Of a DNA stretch of 64,000 nucleotides, positions 34,652 to 43,176 are shown in pieces. The notes under the pieces were generated by a model. It worked only from the letters and a program-made list of their open reading frames with translations. It was not told the DNA's origin and made no database searches. The position numbers and the translations under genes are program-made. The stretch is from Metaruminococcus_A sp050943475. GTDB lineage: Bacteria > Bacillota > Clostridia > Oscillospirales > Ruminococcaceae. Each line of letters begins with the position of its first letter. Positions within the stretch are counted from its first letter, which is position 1. The stretch spans positions 62,001 through 126,000 of the forward strand of contig JBMNPF010000006.1 of the NCBI GenBank assembly GCA_050943475.1. Direction: 5' to 3'.

Positions 34652-35461
34652 GTGAAAAAGCTGGTTTCCTTCCCATACATCATTTGGATGCTGGTGTTTA
34701 TCATTGTGCCGCTGTTCTTTGTCATCTATTCCGCATTCACAAACAGTGAGCAGGAGTGGACGGTGCAGAACTTTTCCTCCATTATGAAATATATGCCGGT
34801 ATTCCTGAAATCCCTTTGGCTTGCGGTGCTTTCGACCGTTATTTGTCTGATCATTGCCTATCCGCTGGCCTTTATCCTGTCACGCAAGAGTCCGCGCTCG
34901 CAGGGAATGCTGGTCATGCTCATTATGCTCCCCATGTGGATTAACTTCCTGCTGCGCACCTACGCGTGGATGACCCTGCTTGAAAACGAGGGCCTTATCA
35001 ACAATTTCCTTGGTATGATTGGCATTGGACCGCTCCATATGATCAACACCCAGGGCGCGGTTGTATTGGGCATGGTCTATAACTACCTGCCCTTTATGGT
35101 GCTGCCGCTCTACTCCATTATGTGCAAAATTGAGCCTTCGGTCATTGAGGCCGCTCAGGATTTAGGGGCGAACCGCTTTCACGTGCTTGGGCGGGTGATA
35201 CTGCCGCTCAGCCGTACCGGCATCATCACCGGGATTATTATGGTGTTTGTGCCGTCGGTCAGTACCTTCGCCATTTCCCGTATGCTTGGCGGCGGCTCGA
35301 ATATGCTCATTGGCGACCTCATTGAGGAACAGTTTTTGGGTGGCGCCTACAATCCAAATGTCGGTTCGGCGCTCTCGCTTATCCTGATGGTGATTATTTT
35401 AATCATCATCGGCATTACCAACACCTTCGACGACAATGAAATGGAGGGGATGCTGGTATGA
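34652..35461 (+). CDS. potB: Spermidine/putrescine ABC transporter permease PotB
   Basis: 269 residues, six membrane segments, with the permease EAA loop as EAAQDLGANRFHVLGRVILPLS that contacts PotA. The start is GTG, 3 bases after the potA stop codon, with AAGGAGG upstream. It forms a heterodimer with PotC. The stop codon overlaps the potC start by four bases. Confidence 0.95.
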   Translation: MKKLVSFPYIIWMLVFIIVPLFFVIYSAFTNSEQEWTVQNFSSIMKYMPVFLKSLWLAVLSTVICLIIAYPLAFILSRKSPRSQGMLVMLIMLPMWINFLLRTYAWMTLLENEGLINNFLGMIGIGPLHMINTQGAVVLGMVYNYLPFMVLPLYSIMCKIEPSVIEAAQDLGANRFHVLGRVILPLSRTGIITGIIMVFVPSVSTFAISRMLGGGSNMLIGDLIEEQFLGGAYNPNVGSALSLILMVIILIIIGITNTFDDNEMEGMLV

Positions 35462-36264
35462 AAAAACGCGCGATCGGTTCCAACCTTTATCTTGGATTGG
35501 TATTCCTGTTCCTTTATCTGCCCATCATTGTCATGATGGTGTTTTCGTTCAACGAATCCAAAAGCCGCGCCAATTTTACCGGCTTTACCTTTAAGTGGTA
35601 CCAGGAGCTGTTTAAAAACGATCTGATTATGAATTCGTTTTGGAATACCATCCTCATTGCGGTGCTTGCTTCGGTAATTGCGACGGTCGTCGGTACGCTG
35701 GCGGCCATAGGCATCAGCAACATGAAAAAGCTCACCCGCAAGACCGTTATGAACGCAACCTACCTGCCCATTATCAACCCGGAAATTGTCACCGGCGTTG
35801 CGCTCTGCCTGCTGTTTGTCTTCCTCGCCGGGGTTTTTGGCATGCAGTTTGGCTTTGCCACCGTGCTCATTGCGCACATTACTTTTGTACTGCCCTATGT
35901 TATTCTGAATGTGCTGCCGAAACTCAGCCAGATGGATAAAAGCATTTACGAGGCGGCGCTTGACTTGGGATGCAGCCCGGTTAAGGCGTATTGGAAGGTG
36001 GTTCTTCCGGAGATTATGCCGGGTATTTTTGCCGGCTTTTTGATGTCCTTTACCTACTCGCTGGATGATTTTATCATCACGTATTTTGTCAGCGGCAGCG
36101 GCTTTCAAACCCTGCCGGTTACCATCTACGGGATGGTGCGAAAAAAGGTCAATCCACAGATCAATGCGCTTTCAACCATTTTGTTCCTGGTTGTGCTGGT
36201 TCTGTTGGTGTTGATGAATATAAAAAGCATGAAAAAAGCAAAGAAAAAGGAGACAAACCGTTGA
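35458..36264 (+). CDS. potC: Spermidine/putrescine ABC transporter permease PotC
   Basis: 268 residues with six membrane segments. The EAA motif is EAALDLGCSPVKAYWKVVLPEI near residue 162. YSLDDFIITYFVSG is typical for PotC. The ATG overlaps the end of potB (ATGA), and the TGA stop shares its A with the potD ATG, so the four genes are tightly coupled. Confidence 0.95.
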   Translation: MKKRAIGSNLYLGLVFLFLYLPIIVMMVFSFNESKSRANFTGFTFKWYQELFKNDLIMNSFWNTILIAVLASVIATVVGTLAAIGISNMKKLTRKTVMNATYLPIINPEIVTGVALCLLFVFLAGVFGMQFGFATVLIAHITFVLPYVILNVLPKLSQMDKSIYEAALDLGCSPVKAYWKVVLPEIMPGIFAGFLMSFTYSLDDFIITYFVSGSGFQTLPVTIYGMVRKKVNPQINALSTILFLVVLVLLVLMNIKSMKKAKKKETNR

Positions 36265-37337
36265 TGAAAAAACTCTTATCTCTGGCGCTGGCCTGTGGTC
36301 TGTGCCTCTCGCTGTTCGCCTTTTCCGGCTGTGACAACGGCAACGGCGCCACACAGAAATTATATGTTTACAACTGGGGCGAGTATATGCCGGATGGTAC
36401 CGACGGTTCTATGGATGTCATTGCAGAGTTTGAAGAGAAATACCCGGATATTGACGTGGTTTATGACACCTTCACCAGCAATGAGGCGCTTTATGCAAAA
36501 ATGAAGAGCGGCGGAACCAACTACGATATTATCATTCCCTCGGACTATATGATTGCCCGTATGATTGACGAGGGTATGATTCAGAAGCTGAATTATGACA
36601 ACATTCCAAATGCGGAAAATGTCATGGACAACTTCAAAAACCAGGTCTATGACCCCACCAATGAGTATTCGGTTCCATTTACCTGGGGCACGGTCGGTAT
36701 TATTTACAACACCACGATGGTGGAGGGAACTCCGGACAGCTGGAGTGTTCTGTGGGATGAACAGTACAAAGGAAATATCCTCATGTTCAACAACTCCCGT
36801 GACGCATTCGGTATTGCGCAGAAGCTGCTTGGCTTCTCTCAGAACACCGTCAGTGAAGCTGAACTTCAGCAGTGTGCGGACAAGCTGAAAGAACAGAAGC
36901 CATTGGTACAGTCCTATGTTATGGATGAAATCTTTGACAAAATGGAAAACGGAGAAGCTGCTTTTGCCCCGTACTATGCGGGCGACGCCATCACCATGAT
37001 GGAGGAAAACGAGGACCTTGCCTATTTCCTGCCGAAGGAAGGCTCCAATAAGTTTGTAGACGCCATGTGCATCCCGACCGATGCGCAGAATAAAGAGGCG
37101 GCAGAGCTGTTTATCAACTTTATTCTTGAGGGTGAAATCGGCGCGGAAATCTGCGACTTCATCGGTTATTCCACTCCGAACCAGGCTGCTTATGAGTTGC
37201 TGGATGAGGAACTGAAAAGCAACGAGATTGCTTATCCTTCCGACGAGGTGCTGGACAAATGCGAGTTTTTTGAAAACCTGCCGCAGGAAATCAACCAGCT
37301 TATGCAGGACCTCTGGGTTGAAATTAAAACCGAATAG
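36264..37337 (+). CDS. potD: Polyamine-binding lipoprotein PotD
   Basis: 357 residues. A signal peptide ends in a lipobox-like FSGC (Cys about 23), so the mature protein is a membrane-anchored lipoprotein as expected in a Gram-positive cell. The motif LYVYNWGEYM at the mature N-terminus and the downstream VPFTWGTVGIIYNT are those of PotD/PotF solute-binding proteins. The start ATG at 36264 has AAGGAGA 8 bases upstream; a TTG one codon before is less likely. It delivers spermidine or putrescine to PotBC. A strong terminator follows. Confidence 0.95.
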   Translation: MKKLLSLALACGLCLSLFAFSGCDNGNGATQKLYVYNWGEYMPDGTDGSMDVIAEFEEKYPDIDVVYDTFTSNEALYAKMKSGGTNYDIIIPSDYMIARMIDEGMIQKLNYDNIPNAENVMDNFKNQVYDPTNEYSVPFTWGTVGIIYNTTMVEGTPDSWSVLWDEQYKGNILMFNNSRDAFGIAQKLLGFSQNTVSEAELQQCADKLKEQKPLVQSYVMDEIFDKMENGEAAFAPYYAGDAITMMEENEDLAYFLPKEGSNKFVDAMCIPTDAQNKEAAELFINFILEGEIGAEICDFIGYSTPNQAAYELLDEELKSNEIAYPSDEVLDKCEFFENLPQEINQLMQDLWVEIKTE

Positions 37338-37350
37338 TGATATGATAAAG

Positions 37351-37386
37351 AAAAAGAACATGGCCAAACTGGCCATGTTCTTTTTA
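37351..37386 (+). terminator. Rho-independent terminator of potABCD
   Basis: AAAGAACATGGCCA and TGGCCATGTTCTTT enclose a 3-base loop, followed by TTTTTA. Confidence 0.93.
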
Positions 37387-37428
37387 TGCCGGGACCCCGG
37401 TGCCCCAATTTGGTATGGAGATGGTTTT

Positions 37429-38217
37429 TTGAGCGTGATAATTGACAGCCATGCACATGTTTTTCCGGATAAGATTGCCGAAAAGGCGACTGAAAGCATT
37501 GGAGATTTTTACAGCATCCCAATGGATTTAGACGGTTCGGTGAGCACCTTGCTCAAGTTGAGCAAGGCGTATGGCGTTTCCAGATTTTTAATCCAGTCAG
37601 TTGCGACTACGCCGCAGCAGGTGTGCAGCATCAACGATTTTATTGCCGGTACTGTGCGGCAGTACCCGGAAAAGTTCATCGGTTTTGGCGCATTGCATCC
37701 GGATTTTGAGAATCCGGAGCAGGAGATTGACCGTATTTGTTCACTTGGCCTGAAAGGGGTCAAGCTGCACCCGGATTTTCAAAAATTTGAAGCGGACGGC
37801 GCTGCGGCTATGCGCCTTTATGCAGCGATGGAGGGGAAACTGCCGCTGCTCATTCATGCAGGGGACAAGCGTTATGGTTATTCCCATCCCAAACGGATTG
37901 TGCATATCCTGGATGCCTTTCCGAAGCTCGACGTGATTGCCGCTCATTTTGGCGGCTGGTCCCAGTGGAATGAGGCGCAAAAATGGCTGGAAGGCAAACG
38001 GGTTTGGGTGGATACCTCCAGCTCACTGTATGAGCTTCCCCCAGAACGTGCACGGGAATTGATTTCCTGCTTTGGCGAGGATTATGTCCTGTTCGGTACC
38101 GATTATCCCATGTGGAGGGTGGATGAAGAACTGGAGCGTTTTCATGCGTTGGGCCTTTCAGAAAAAGTACAGGAGAAAATCCTGCACAAAAATGTGGAAC
38201 GCCTTTTGCATTTGTAA
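37429..38217 (+). CDS. Amidohydrolase-family metal-dependent hydrolase
   Basis: 262 residues, amidohydrolase 2 (ACMSD-like) branch of the metal-dependent TIM-barrel hydrolases. Metal ligands are visible in IDSHAHVFPD at the start, HAGD near residue 141, AAHFGGW near 172 and FGTDYPMW near 220. The start is uncertain; TTG 37429 is chosen because GGAG lies 8 bases upstream, and GTG 37435 is the alternative. Longer frames run back into potD and its terminator. Such enzymes hydrolyse C-N bonds or decarboxylate; the substrate is unknown. The pot operon upstream ends with its own terminator, so a functional link to polyamines is only positional. Confidence 0.82.
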   Translation: MSVIIDSHAHVFPDKIAEKATESIGDFYSIPMDLDGSVSTLLKLSKAYGVSRFLIQSVATTPQQVCSINDFIAGTVRQYPEKFIGFGALHPDFENPEQEIDRICSLGLKGVKLHPDFQKFEADGAAAMRLYAAMEGKLPLLIHAGDKRYGYSHPKRIVHILDAFPKLDVIAAHFGGWSQWNEAQKWLEGKRVWVDTSSSLYELPPERARELISCFGEDYVLFGTDYPMWRVDEELERFHALGLSEKVQEKILHKNVERLLHL

Positions 38218-38258
38218 TGAGGTAGCGCTTACGGCGACGATTGGATATATTTAAATCA

Positions 38259-38300
38259 ACAAAAGCTCGTCCGCTCAATTTGCGGACGAGCTTTTGTTTT
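38259..38300 (+). terminator. Rho-independent terminator of the amidohydrolase gene
   Basis: The 16-base arms ACAAAAGCTCGTCCGC and GCGGACGAGCTTTTGT pair perfectly and are followed by TTT. Confidence 0.93.
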
Positions 38301-38366
38301 AAAGGAAAACAGATGAAGAAAAGGCACAGGTTATTTCAATTTGGAAGTTATGCCGAAGAAGTGCTG

Positions 38367-38406
38367 CAATCAAAAATACCGGGTGAATTCCCGGTGTTTT
38401 TGATTG
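38367..38406 (-). terminator. Rho-independent terminator of the antiporter gene
   Basis: CAAAAATACCGGG and CCCGGTGTTTTTG (one wobble) enclose TGAATT. The minus-strand tail is T-rich. Confidence 0.85.
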
Positions 38407-38407
38407 C

Positions 38408-39685
38408 TTATTTATAACCTTCGTGATTATCCAGATCAAGTGAAAGCTCACTTTGAACCGGCGTTCTCTTTAGGACAATGTTTTTATCGTCATCGTCTTT
38501 TTTATTTTTCTTTTTTCGCCCAAAGGTAAATTTGAGCAGAATGGGGGTGACGATAGTGGTTACAACCACCATGATAACCACCGGGCCAAAGTATGCGGCG
38601 TTCATCAGCCCAAGGGCGGCTCCTTTGTTGGCAACAATCAGAGCGACCTCGCCGCGTGAAACCATGCCGGTACCAACCTGTATTGCTTCATGATTGGTAA
38701 ATTTACAAAGTTTAGCACCCAGCCCGCAGCCAATAATTTTGCTGATGACAGCAACGATTACCAACAGAACCGTGAAGATGATAATTGTGGTGTCCATCTG
38801 GGGAAGTTCAACTTTAATACCGATGCTCGCAAAAAAGATGGGCGAGAGCAGGATGTAGGACAGCGTTTCAAACCGGGACATGATGTATTTGGAACGCTGG
38901 GTGTTGGAGATGATTAATCCGGCAATAAAGGCGCCGGTAATGTCTGCAACCTGGAAAAATTCTTCTGCGCAGAAGGACAGCAGCAGGCAGAATACGAAAG
39001 ACAGGATAACAAAACGCCGCATATCCTGACTGTACCGTTTGCAGTACCAGTCAAAGAATTTAAAGAACAGGTAGCCGAAAAGGGCGCAGACGGCGAAAAA
39101 CGCCACAATTTTGCCCAAAACCAGCCAAATGTTGACTGTGGAGTCCGCCATGCTGGTGATGACGGTTAGTGCAATAATGCCCAGAATATCGTCAATAATT
39201 GCGGCGCCGAGAATGGCGTTGCCTGCCTTGGTGTTCAGCTTACCGATTTCCTTGAGCGTTTCGACCGTGATGCTGACCGAGGTTGCGGTCAGAATAACGC
39301 CGATAAAAATGTTCTGTAAAAGCTGGGTATGGGTCATATCGGTAAAGCTGCCATTATTATTGAAGAACATGACTAAGCCAAAGCCGAGGATAATCGGCAC
39401 AATAACGCCCAGCACTGCAATAATCATGGAAGCTTTACCGGATTTTTTCAAGTCCTGAATGTTGGTTTCCAGACCGGCGGTAAACATCAGCACAATAACG
39501 CCGAGCTCGGACATCTGACTGATAAAATCGGTCTCTTTTAAAATATTGAACAATGCCGGGCCCAGGATCAAACCTGCAAGCAGGGCGCCTACAACCTGCG
39601 GCATGCGGAAGCGCTTGGTGACAAGCCCGAGCAGCTTGGTGCTGATTAAAATCAGCGCAATATCGAACAGAAAATAATACGACAT
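38408..39685 (-). CDS. Cation:proton antiporter, CPA2 (KefB-like) family
   Basis: 425 residues with about 12 membrane segments and a short basic, acidic C-terminal tail. The N-terminal repeat MPQVVGALLAGLILGP and the discontinuous helix region AAIIDDILGIIALTV carry the DD pair expected at the ion site. There is no TrkA-N nucleotide-binding domain, so it is the membrane part only, as in many K+ or Na+/H+ antiporters of this family. The start at 39685 has GGGGAGAGG upstream; the frame to 39718 overlaps the rpsR terminator. Ion specificity is open. Confidence 0.9.
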   Translation of the reverse strand: MSYYFLFDIALILISTKLLGLVTKRFRMPQVVGALLAGLILGPALFNILKETDFISQMSELGVIVLMFTAGLETNIQDLKKSGKASMIIAVLGVIVPIILGFGLVMFFNNNGSFTDMTHTQLLQNIFIGVILTATSVSITVETLKEIGKLNTKAGNAILGAAIIDDILGIIALTVITSMADSTVNIWLVLGKIVAFFAVCALFGYLFFKFFDWYCKRYSQDMRRFVILSFVFCLLLSFCAEEFFQVADITGAFIAGLIISNTQRSKYIMSRFETLSYILLSPIFFASIGIKVELPQMDTTIIIFTVLLVIVAVISKIIGCGLGAKLCKFTNHEAIQVGTGMVSRGEVALIVANKGAALGLMNAAYFGPVVIMVVVTTIVTPILLKFTFGRKKKNKKDDDDKNIVLKRTPVQSELSLDLDNHEGYK

Positions 39686-39710
39686 GGAACCTCTCCCCCT
39701 GATATGCGCA

Positions 39711-39745
39711 TAAAACAAGCAACTATGTCAATTCATAGTTGCTTG
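39711..39745 (-). terminator. Rho-independent terminator of rpsF-ssb-rpsR
   Basis: The 12-base arms CAAGCAACTATG and CATAGTTGCTTG enclose TCAATT; the minus strand continues TTTTAT. Confidence 0.88.
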
Positions 39746-39763
39746 TCTAGGTCCGTTTTGACG

Positions 39764-40003
39764 TTAGTCGCTGATGTACGGCAACAGCGCTAAATGACGT
39801 GCACGCTTGATTGCGACGGTCAGTTCACGCTGGTGGCGGGCACAGGTGCCGGTTACACGTCTCGGAACAATTTTTGCACGCTCGGAAAGATATCTCCGAA
39901 GCTTTGCAACGTCTTTGTAATCAATATGCTCTGCACGGTCTACACAAAATGCGCAGACTTTCTTGCGGCCTCTTTTGCCGCGCATCGGTCTGTCCATAGC
40001 CAT
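39764..40003 (-). CDS. rpsR: 30S ribosomal protein S18
   Basis: 79 residues, full length. It carries the Cys-rich (zinc-binding, C+) form of S18: CAFC near residues 17-20 and CARH near residues 54-57. The basic core LRRYLSERAKIVPRRVTGTC is the most conserved part. S18 binds next to S6 on the 30S platform. Last gene of rpsF-ssb-rpsR, 41 bases after ssb, with AAGGAGGG upstream. Confidence 0.97.
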   Translation of the reverse strand: MAMDRPMRGKRGRKKVCAFCVDRAEHIDYKDVAKLRRYLSERAKIVPRRVTGTCARHQRELTVAIKRARHLALLPYISD

Positions 40004-40044
40004 AAGGGAAACCCTCCTTTAAACAGTAAGAGTACGAACGGTTG

Positions 40045-40506
40045 TTAGAACGGCAGTTCGCCGTCGTCGGTGTCAATCTCTTCAAAATCGCCAATATCGC
40101 CCACTGAGAAGCTGGCGCCTTTCGGCGGCTCGTCAAAAGCCGGCGGCGGTGCGAAAGATGAGGTTGACGGGTTTGGAGAACTGCTGTTTCTGGATTCTGC
40201 AAAATAGACCTGGTCTGCAACCACCTCAAAAGCAGTGCGGTTGTTTCCCTGGTTGTCGGTGTAACTTCTGGTCTGGATGGAGCCCTCCAGTGCCACGAGC
40301 TGGCCCTTGTGGAAATAACGGCTGACAAAATCGGCCGTGTTCCGCCACGCTACAACGTTGATAAAGTCGGTCTGGCGTTCCGCGCCCTTCGGGGTATAAT
40401 TGCGGTCCACCGCAATGCGGAAGGTCGTGACCGCAACATTGTTTGCGGTATGGCGCAGTTCCGGGTCGGCGACAAGGCGGCCCATTAATATCGCTCGGTT
40501 CAGCAC
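40045..40506 (-). CDS. ssb: Single-stranded DNA-binding protein
   Basis: 153 residues. The OB-fold occupies residues 1-105 with LNRAILMGRLVADPELRHT and FINVVAWRN. A Ser/Pro-rich linker leads to the acidic tail EIDTDDGELPF, the conserved docking tip for replication and repair partners. Second gene of the ribosomal operon, 26 bases after rpsF. Confidence 0.97.
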   Translation of the reverse strand: MLNRAILMGRLVADPELRHTANNVAVTTFRIAVDRNYTPKGAERQTDFINVVAWRNTADFVSRYFHKGQLVALEGSIQTRSYTDNQGNNRTAFEVVADQVYFAESRNSSSPNPSTSSFAPPPAFDEPPKGASFSVGDIGDFEEIDTDDGELPF

Positions 40507-40532
40507 GCTACAACACTCCTTTTCCTCAAACG

Positions 40533-40844
40533 TTACGCCTGCTCGTCCAGATTAATGGTAAGCGAACGGATGATACCGTCGGTAATACCATAAATACGGT
40601 CAAGCTCTGCCGGGAAATCCGGGGTGGATGTGAAGTTGTACTGCACATAATAACCCTCGGTCTCGTAGTTGATTTCGTAAGCAAGTCTGCGCTTGCCCCA
40701 CTCGTCAACCTTCTCCAGTGTTCCGTTCGCGGTAATCAGGTCGCTGATTTTGGTGACAACGGCCTTGATTTCCTCCTCAGACAGCTTTGTGCTGATGATG
40801 ATGACGGACTCGTACTTACCCTGTAATTTTGCCATTAAAAGCAC
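40533..40844 (-). CDS. rpsF: 30S ribosomal protein S6
   Basis: 103 residues, full length, with YESVIIISTKLSEEEI at the N-terminus and the S6 signature WGKRRLAYEINYETEGYYVQYNF. It pairs with S18 in the 30S subunit. The ATG has AAAAGGAGG upstream. First gene of the operon, behind a strong promoter and a structured leader. Confidence 0.97.
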   Translation of the reverse strand: MLLMAKLQGKYESVIIISTKLSEEEIKAVVTKISDLITANGTLEKVDEWGKRRLAYEINYETEGYYVQYNFTSTPDFPAELDRIYGITDGIIRSLTINLDEQA

Positions 40845-40849
40845 CTCCT

Positions 40850-40934
40850 TTTGGACTTATGACCCCGCCGCTTACACCGGGCGGAGTAAGGATTCAATGC
40901 GCAGGACGATCAAAACAGCCCCAAAAGCGCATCA
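40850..40934 (-). ncRNA. Structured 5' leader of rpsF, candidate S6:S18-binding RNA
   Basis: The leader between the start point and rpsF contains, on the minus strand, CTTACTCCG and CGGTGTAAG, which form a hairpin with one internal mismatch and a CCG/CGG top. S6:S18 complexes of many bacteria bind such a CCG-bearing hairpin in this leader and repress their own operon. The position and CCG element fit, but I cannot run a covariance search. Confidence 0.45.
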
Positions 40935-40939
40935 GAAAA

Positions 40940-40968
40940 AGTATAGCAGGGTTTTTGTGTGGTGTCAA
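40940..40968 (-). promoter_or_regulatory. Promoter of rpsF-ssb-rpsR
   Basis: Minus strand: TTGACA, 17 bases, TATACT. Near-consensus sigma-A promoter. Confidence 0.88.
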
Positions 40969-41028
40969 GAAAAAACGCCTAATTTTTACACGTTTTTTTG
41001 CGTGGTATGGTCTGCCGCGGGTTTATGC

Positions 41029-41898
41029 TCAAAGGTTTTTGACGAGTTCTTTCAGATAGGCGCGCAATCCCTCGGCAATTTCTGGGTGGTTCAGGCCGAC
41101 CTCAATGGAAGCCTGCAAAATCCCGAGCTTGTTGCCCATATCGTACCGGGTACCGGTGTAGTCTACGCCGACCATCCCTTTGGTACGCGCGAGCGTTTTC
41201 ATGGCATCGGTGAGTTGCAGCTCGCCGCCTGCGCCCGGAGGGGTCTCCCGCAGGATATCAAAAATCTCCGGCGGCAGTACGCAGCGGCCTAAAATGGAAA
41301 AGAGCGACATGATTTTGTCCGGAGACGGCTTTTCAATCATATCGGTAATTTGATAGCAGTTGTCCTCCAAGGGAGAGACCTTCATGGAGGAATATTTTAA
41401 AATTGCCTCTGGAGAGACTTCTTTGATGCCCGCGGCGCCGAGCCCATAGGTCTCGTACGCCCGCGCGAGCTGGCCGATGGCTGGGTCGTCCCCAATGATG
41501 ACGTCATCCCCATACAGTACGGCAAACGGCTCGCCGCCGACAAAGGATTCAGCGCAGAGAACCGCATGCCCCAGCCCTTTCATTTCCTGCTGCCGGATAA
41601 AGGTGATGTTGGCGAGCTTGGAAATTTCAGAAATGCTTTGGTAAAGCTCCTGCTTTCCGCCTTTGAGTAAATGCCGCTCCAGTTCCGGCGAACGGTCAAA
41701 GTGGTCTTCAACCACGCCTTTTCCGCGCGAGAGAATGATGAGGATATCCTCAATGCCGCTTTTGGCCGCCTCTTCCACAATGTACTGGATAGCGGGCTTG
41801 TCCACGATGGGGAGCATTTCTTTTGGCATGGCTTTGGAAGCGGGGAGCACGCGGGTGCCAAGCCCCGCCGCAGGGATAACGGCTTTCCTGATTTTCAT
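41029..41898 (-). CDS. galU: UTP-glucose-1-phosphate uridylyltransferase
   Basis: 289 residues, full length. It makes UDP-glucose from UTP and glucose-1-phosphate for cell envelope glycans. The nucleotide-binding start is IPAAGLGTRVLPASKAMPKEMLPIVDKPAIQYIV (key residues GLGTR and PKEMLP), with LYGDDVI near residue 130 and EKP near 186. The ATG has GGAGG upstream. It lies 26 bases after the RING/zinc-ribbon gene and is probably transcribed with it from the promoter at 43002-43030. Confidence 0.96.
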   Translation of the reverse strand: MKIRKAVIPAAGLGTRVLPASKAMPKEMLPIVDKPAIQYIVEEAAKSGIEDILIILSRGKGVVEDHFDRSPELERHLLKGGKQELYQSISEISKLANITFIRQQEMKGLGHAVLCAESFVGGEPFAVLYGDDVIIGDDPAIGQLARAYETYGLGAAGIKEVSPEAILKYSSMKVSPLEDNCYQITDMIEKPSPDKIMSLFSILGRCVLPPEIFDILRETPPGAGGELQLTDAMKTLARTKGMVGVDYTGTRYDMGNKLGILQASIEVGLNHPEIAEGLRAYLKELVKNL

Positions 41899-41924
41899 AT
41901 GAGTTCCTCCGTCCTGTCAGCCGA

Positions 41925-42929
41925 TTAAACCGGCATAAATAAAATCATAGCATAGGTGGCGATAAAGGAAAGGGCCAAATAGATGCAGCAAATAATGATG
42001 ATAGCCTTGCGGGAGACCGAACCGGATTTGGTCAGCCCCGCATAATAATCGTTTTGGTCGCTGTGGGCGGCTTTTAGCGCTTTGATTTTTTTAAGGCAAT
42101 GGTTCATATACAGCCGGTTAAACAGAAAACCGACCACAAAACGCGAGGCGAGCGAAATGCCATAGGTCATCATGGTGACCATGCTCACCATTTGGGGTGT
42201 TGCTTCCAGAACCGAGCCGGATGTAACCAGCATGGTAAAACCGAACGAAATCAGGTTGGTGATGATAAAGACAAGCGCAGCCGCCACATACATTTTTCGG
42301 TAAATTAAGAACAGAAATTCCAGCAGAAATGCCGACCAGTTGATGGTGGTTCTGCCGCTGGTTTTCATCTCTTTAAATTTAGGCAGATAATAATGGGTAT
42401 TTTCTCCCACAAAAATTGCCAGGTCTTTGGCTGAGACCCCGTCAATTTCCTCGTCCGGGCTGAGTCCGCCGTACGGCGTGGTGTAAGGGTTGTACCCCAT
42501 GGTGCGGAACGGGCCGTTCATGTTGGGGTTCTGGTTTGGCCCCGGGCCGGCGCCAAACGGCCTGCTGTAGGGATCTCCCCCGGCTGGTCCGCTCTGCTGC
42601 TCCTGCTGGCCGGCGCTCTCTGGGCGGTGAAGCGGGGTTCCACAGACCTCACAGAAAATGTTTTGATAGTTGTTGGGGGTTCCGCAGCGGCTGCAGCGCA
42701 GCTCGCGCGGGTCCTCATACGAGTGCTGCTGTTCCTCTTTCTTGTTGTCCTCCGCATGGTTCCAGCTGTATCCTTCGGCGTGCTTGTCAGCAAATTTGCA
42801 GACGCCGTTCATCTCCACAAAGCAGGAACGGTGGTAGGGCGCGCCACAGTCCGGACAGACGACAACCTGGTCGTTTTCCTGGAAGGCTTTCCCGCAGTGC
42901 GGGCATTTTATTCCCGTGTATCGGTTCAT
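41925..42929 (-). CDS. Prokaryotic RING / zinc-ribbon membrane protein with DUF2628-like domain
   Basis: 334 residues. The N-terminus is a zinc module: CPHC, CPDC, then HRSC near residues 9-36, the spacing of the prokaryotic RING family (Prok-RING_1). A second zinc ribbon has CSRC and CEVC (about residues 79-97). A Gly/Pro/Asn-rich linker follows (about 105-150). The C-terminal part has several membrane segments (about 205-225, 228-250, 255-275 and 308-330) of the DUF2628 type. The function is unknown. Bacterial RING-like domains have been linked to ubiquitin-like systems and membrane-stress sensing, but nothing here shows ligase partners. It is the first gene before galU. Confidence 0.75.
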   Translation of the reverse strand: MNRYTGIKCPHCGKAFQENDQVVVCPDCGAPYHRSCFVEMNGVCKFADKHAEGYSWNHAEDNKKEEQQHSYEDPRELRCSRCGTPNNYQNIFCEVCGTPLHRPESAGQQEQQSGPAGGDPYSRPFGAGPGPNQNPNMNGPFRTMGYNPYTTPYGGLSPDEEIDGVSAKDLAIFVGENTHYYLPKFKEMKTSGRTTINWSAFLLEFLFLIYRKMYVAAALVFIITNLISFGFTMLVTSGSVLEATPQMVSMVTMMTYGISLASRFVVGFLFNRLYMNHCLKKIKALKAAHSDQNDYYAGLTKSGSVSRKAIIIICCIYLALSFIATYAMILFMPV

Positions 42930-43001
42930 TTTGGTTCCTCCGTTGCCAGACCGGGCGGGGCGGCGGAATACGCCGTTTTAGCCGCAGCCTTAATCAAAGT
43001 T

Positions 43002-43030
43002 AGTATACCACTTTGCCGGCGGTTTGACAA
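43002..43030 (-). promoter_or_regulatory. Promoter of the RING-galU unit
   Basis: Minus strand: TTGTCA, 17 bases, TATACT. It lies back to back with the prfB promoter. Confidence 0.7.
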
Positions 43031-43039
43031 ACATATTTC

Positions 43040-43068
43040 TTTACAAGTGGGGGATTGTCATCTATAAT
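43040..43068 (+). promoter_or_regulatory. Promoter of prfB
   Basis: TTTACA, 17 bases, TATAAT, about 108 bases before the prfB ATG. Confidence 0.7.
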
Positions 43069-43176
43069 AAGAAAGAACTGCCAGGTGCGTCTGCACCGGC
43101 TTTTTGCCCGTTTTGGAAAGGAAGGTTTCGCCTTTTGAAAACCGCGGGCATGGATTTGATTTTTGGAGGTACCTGC

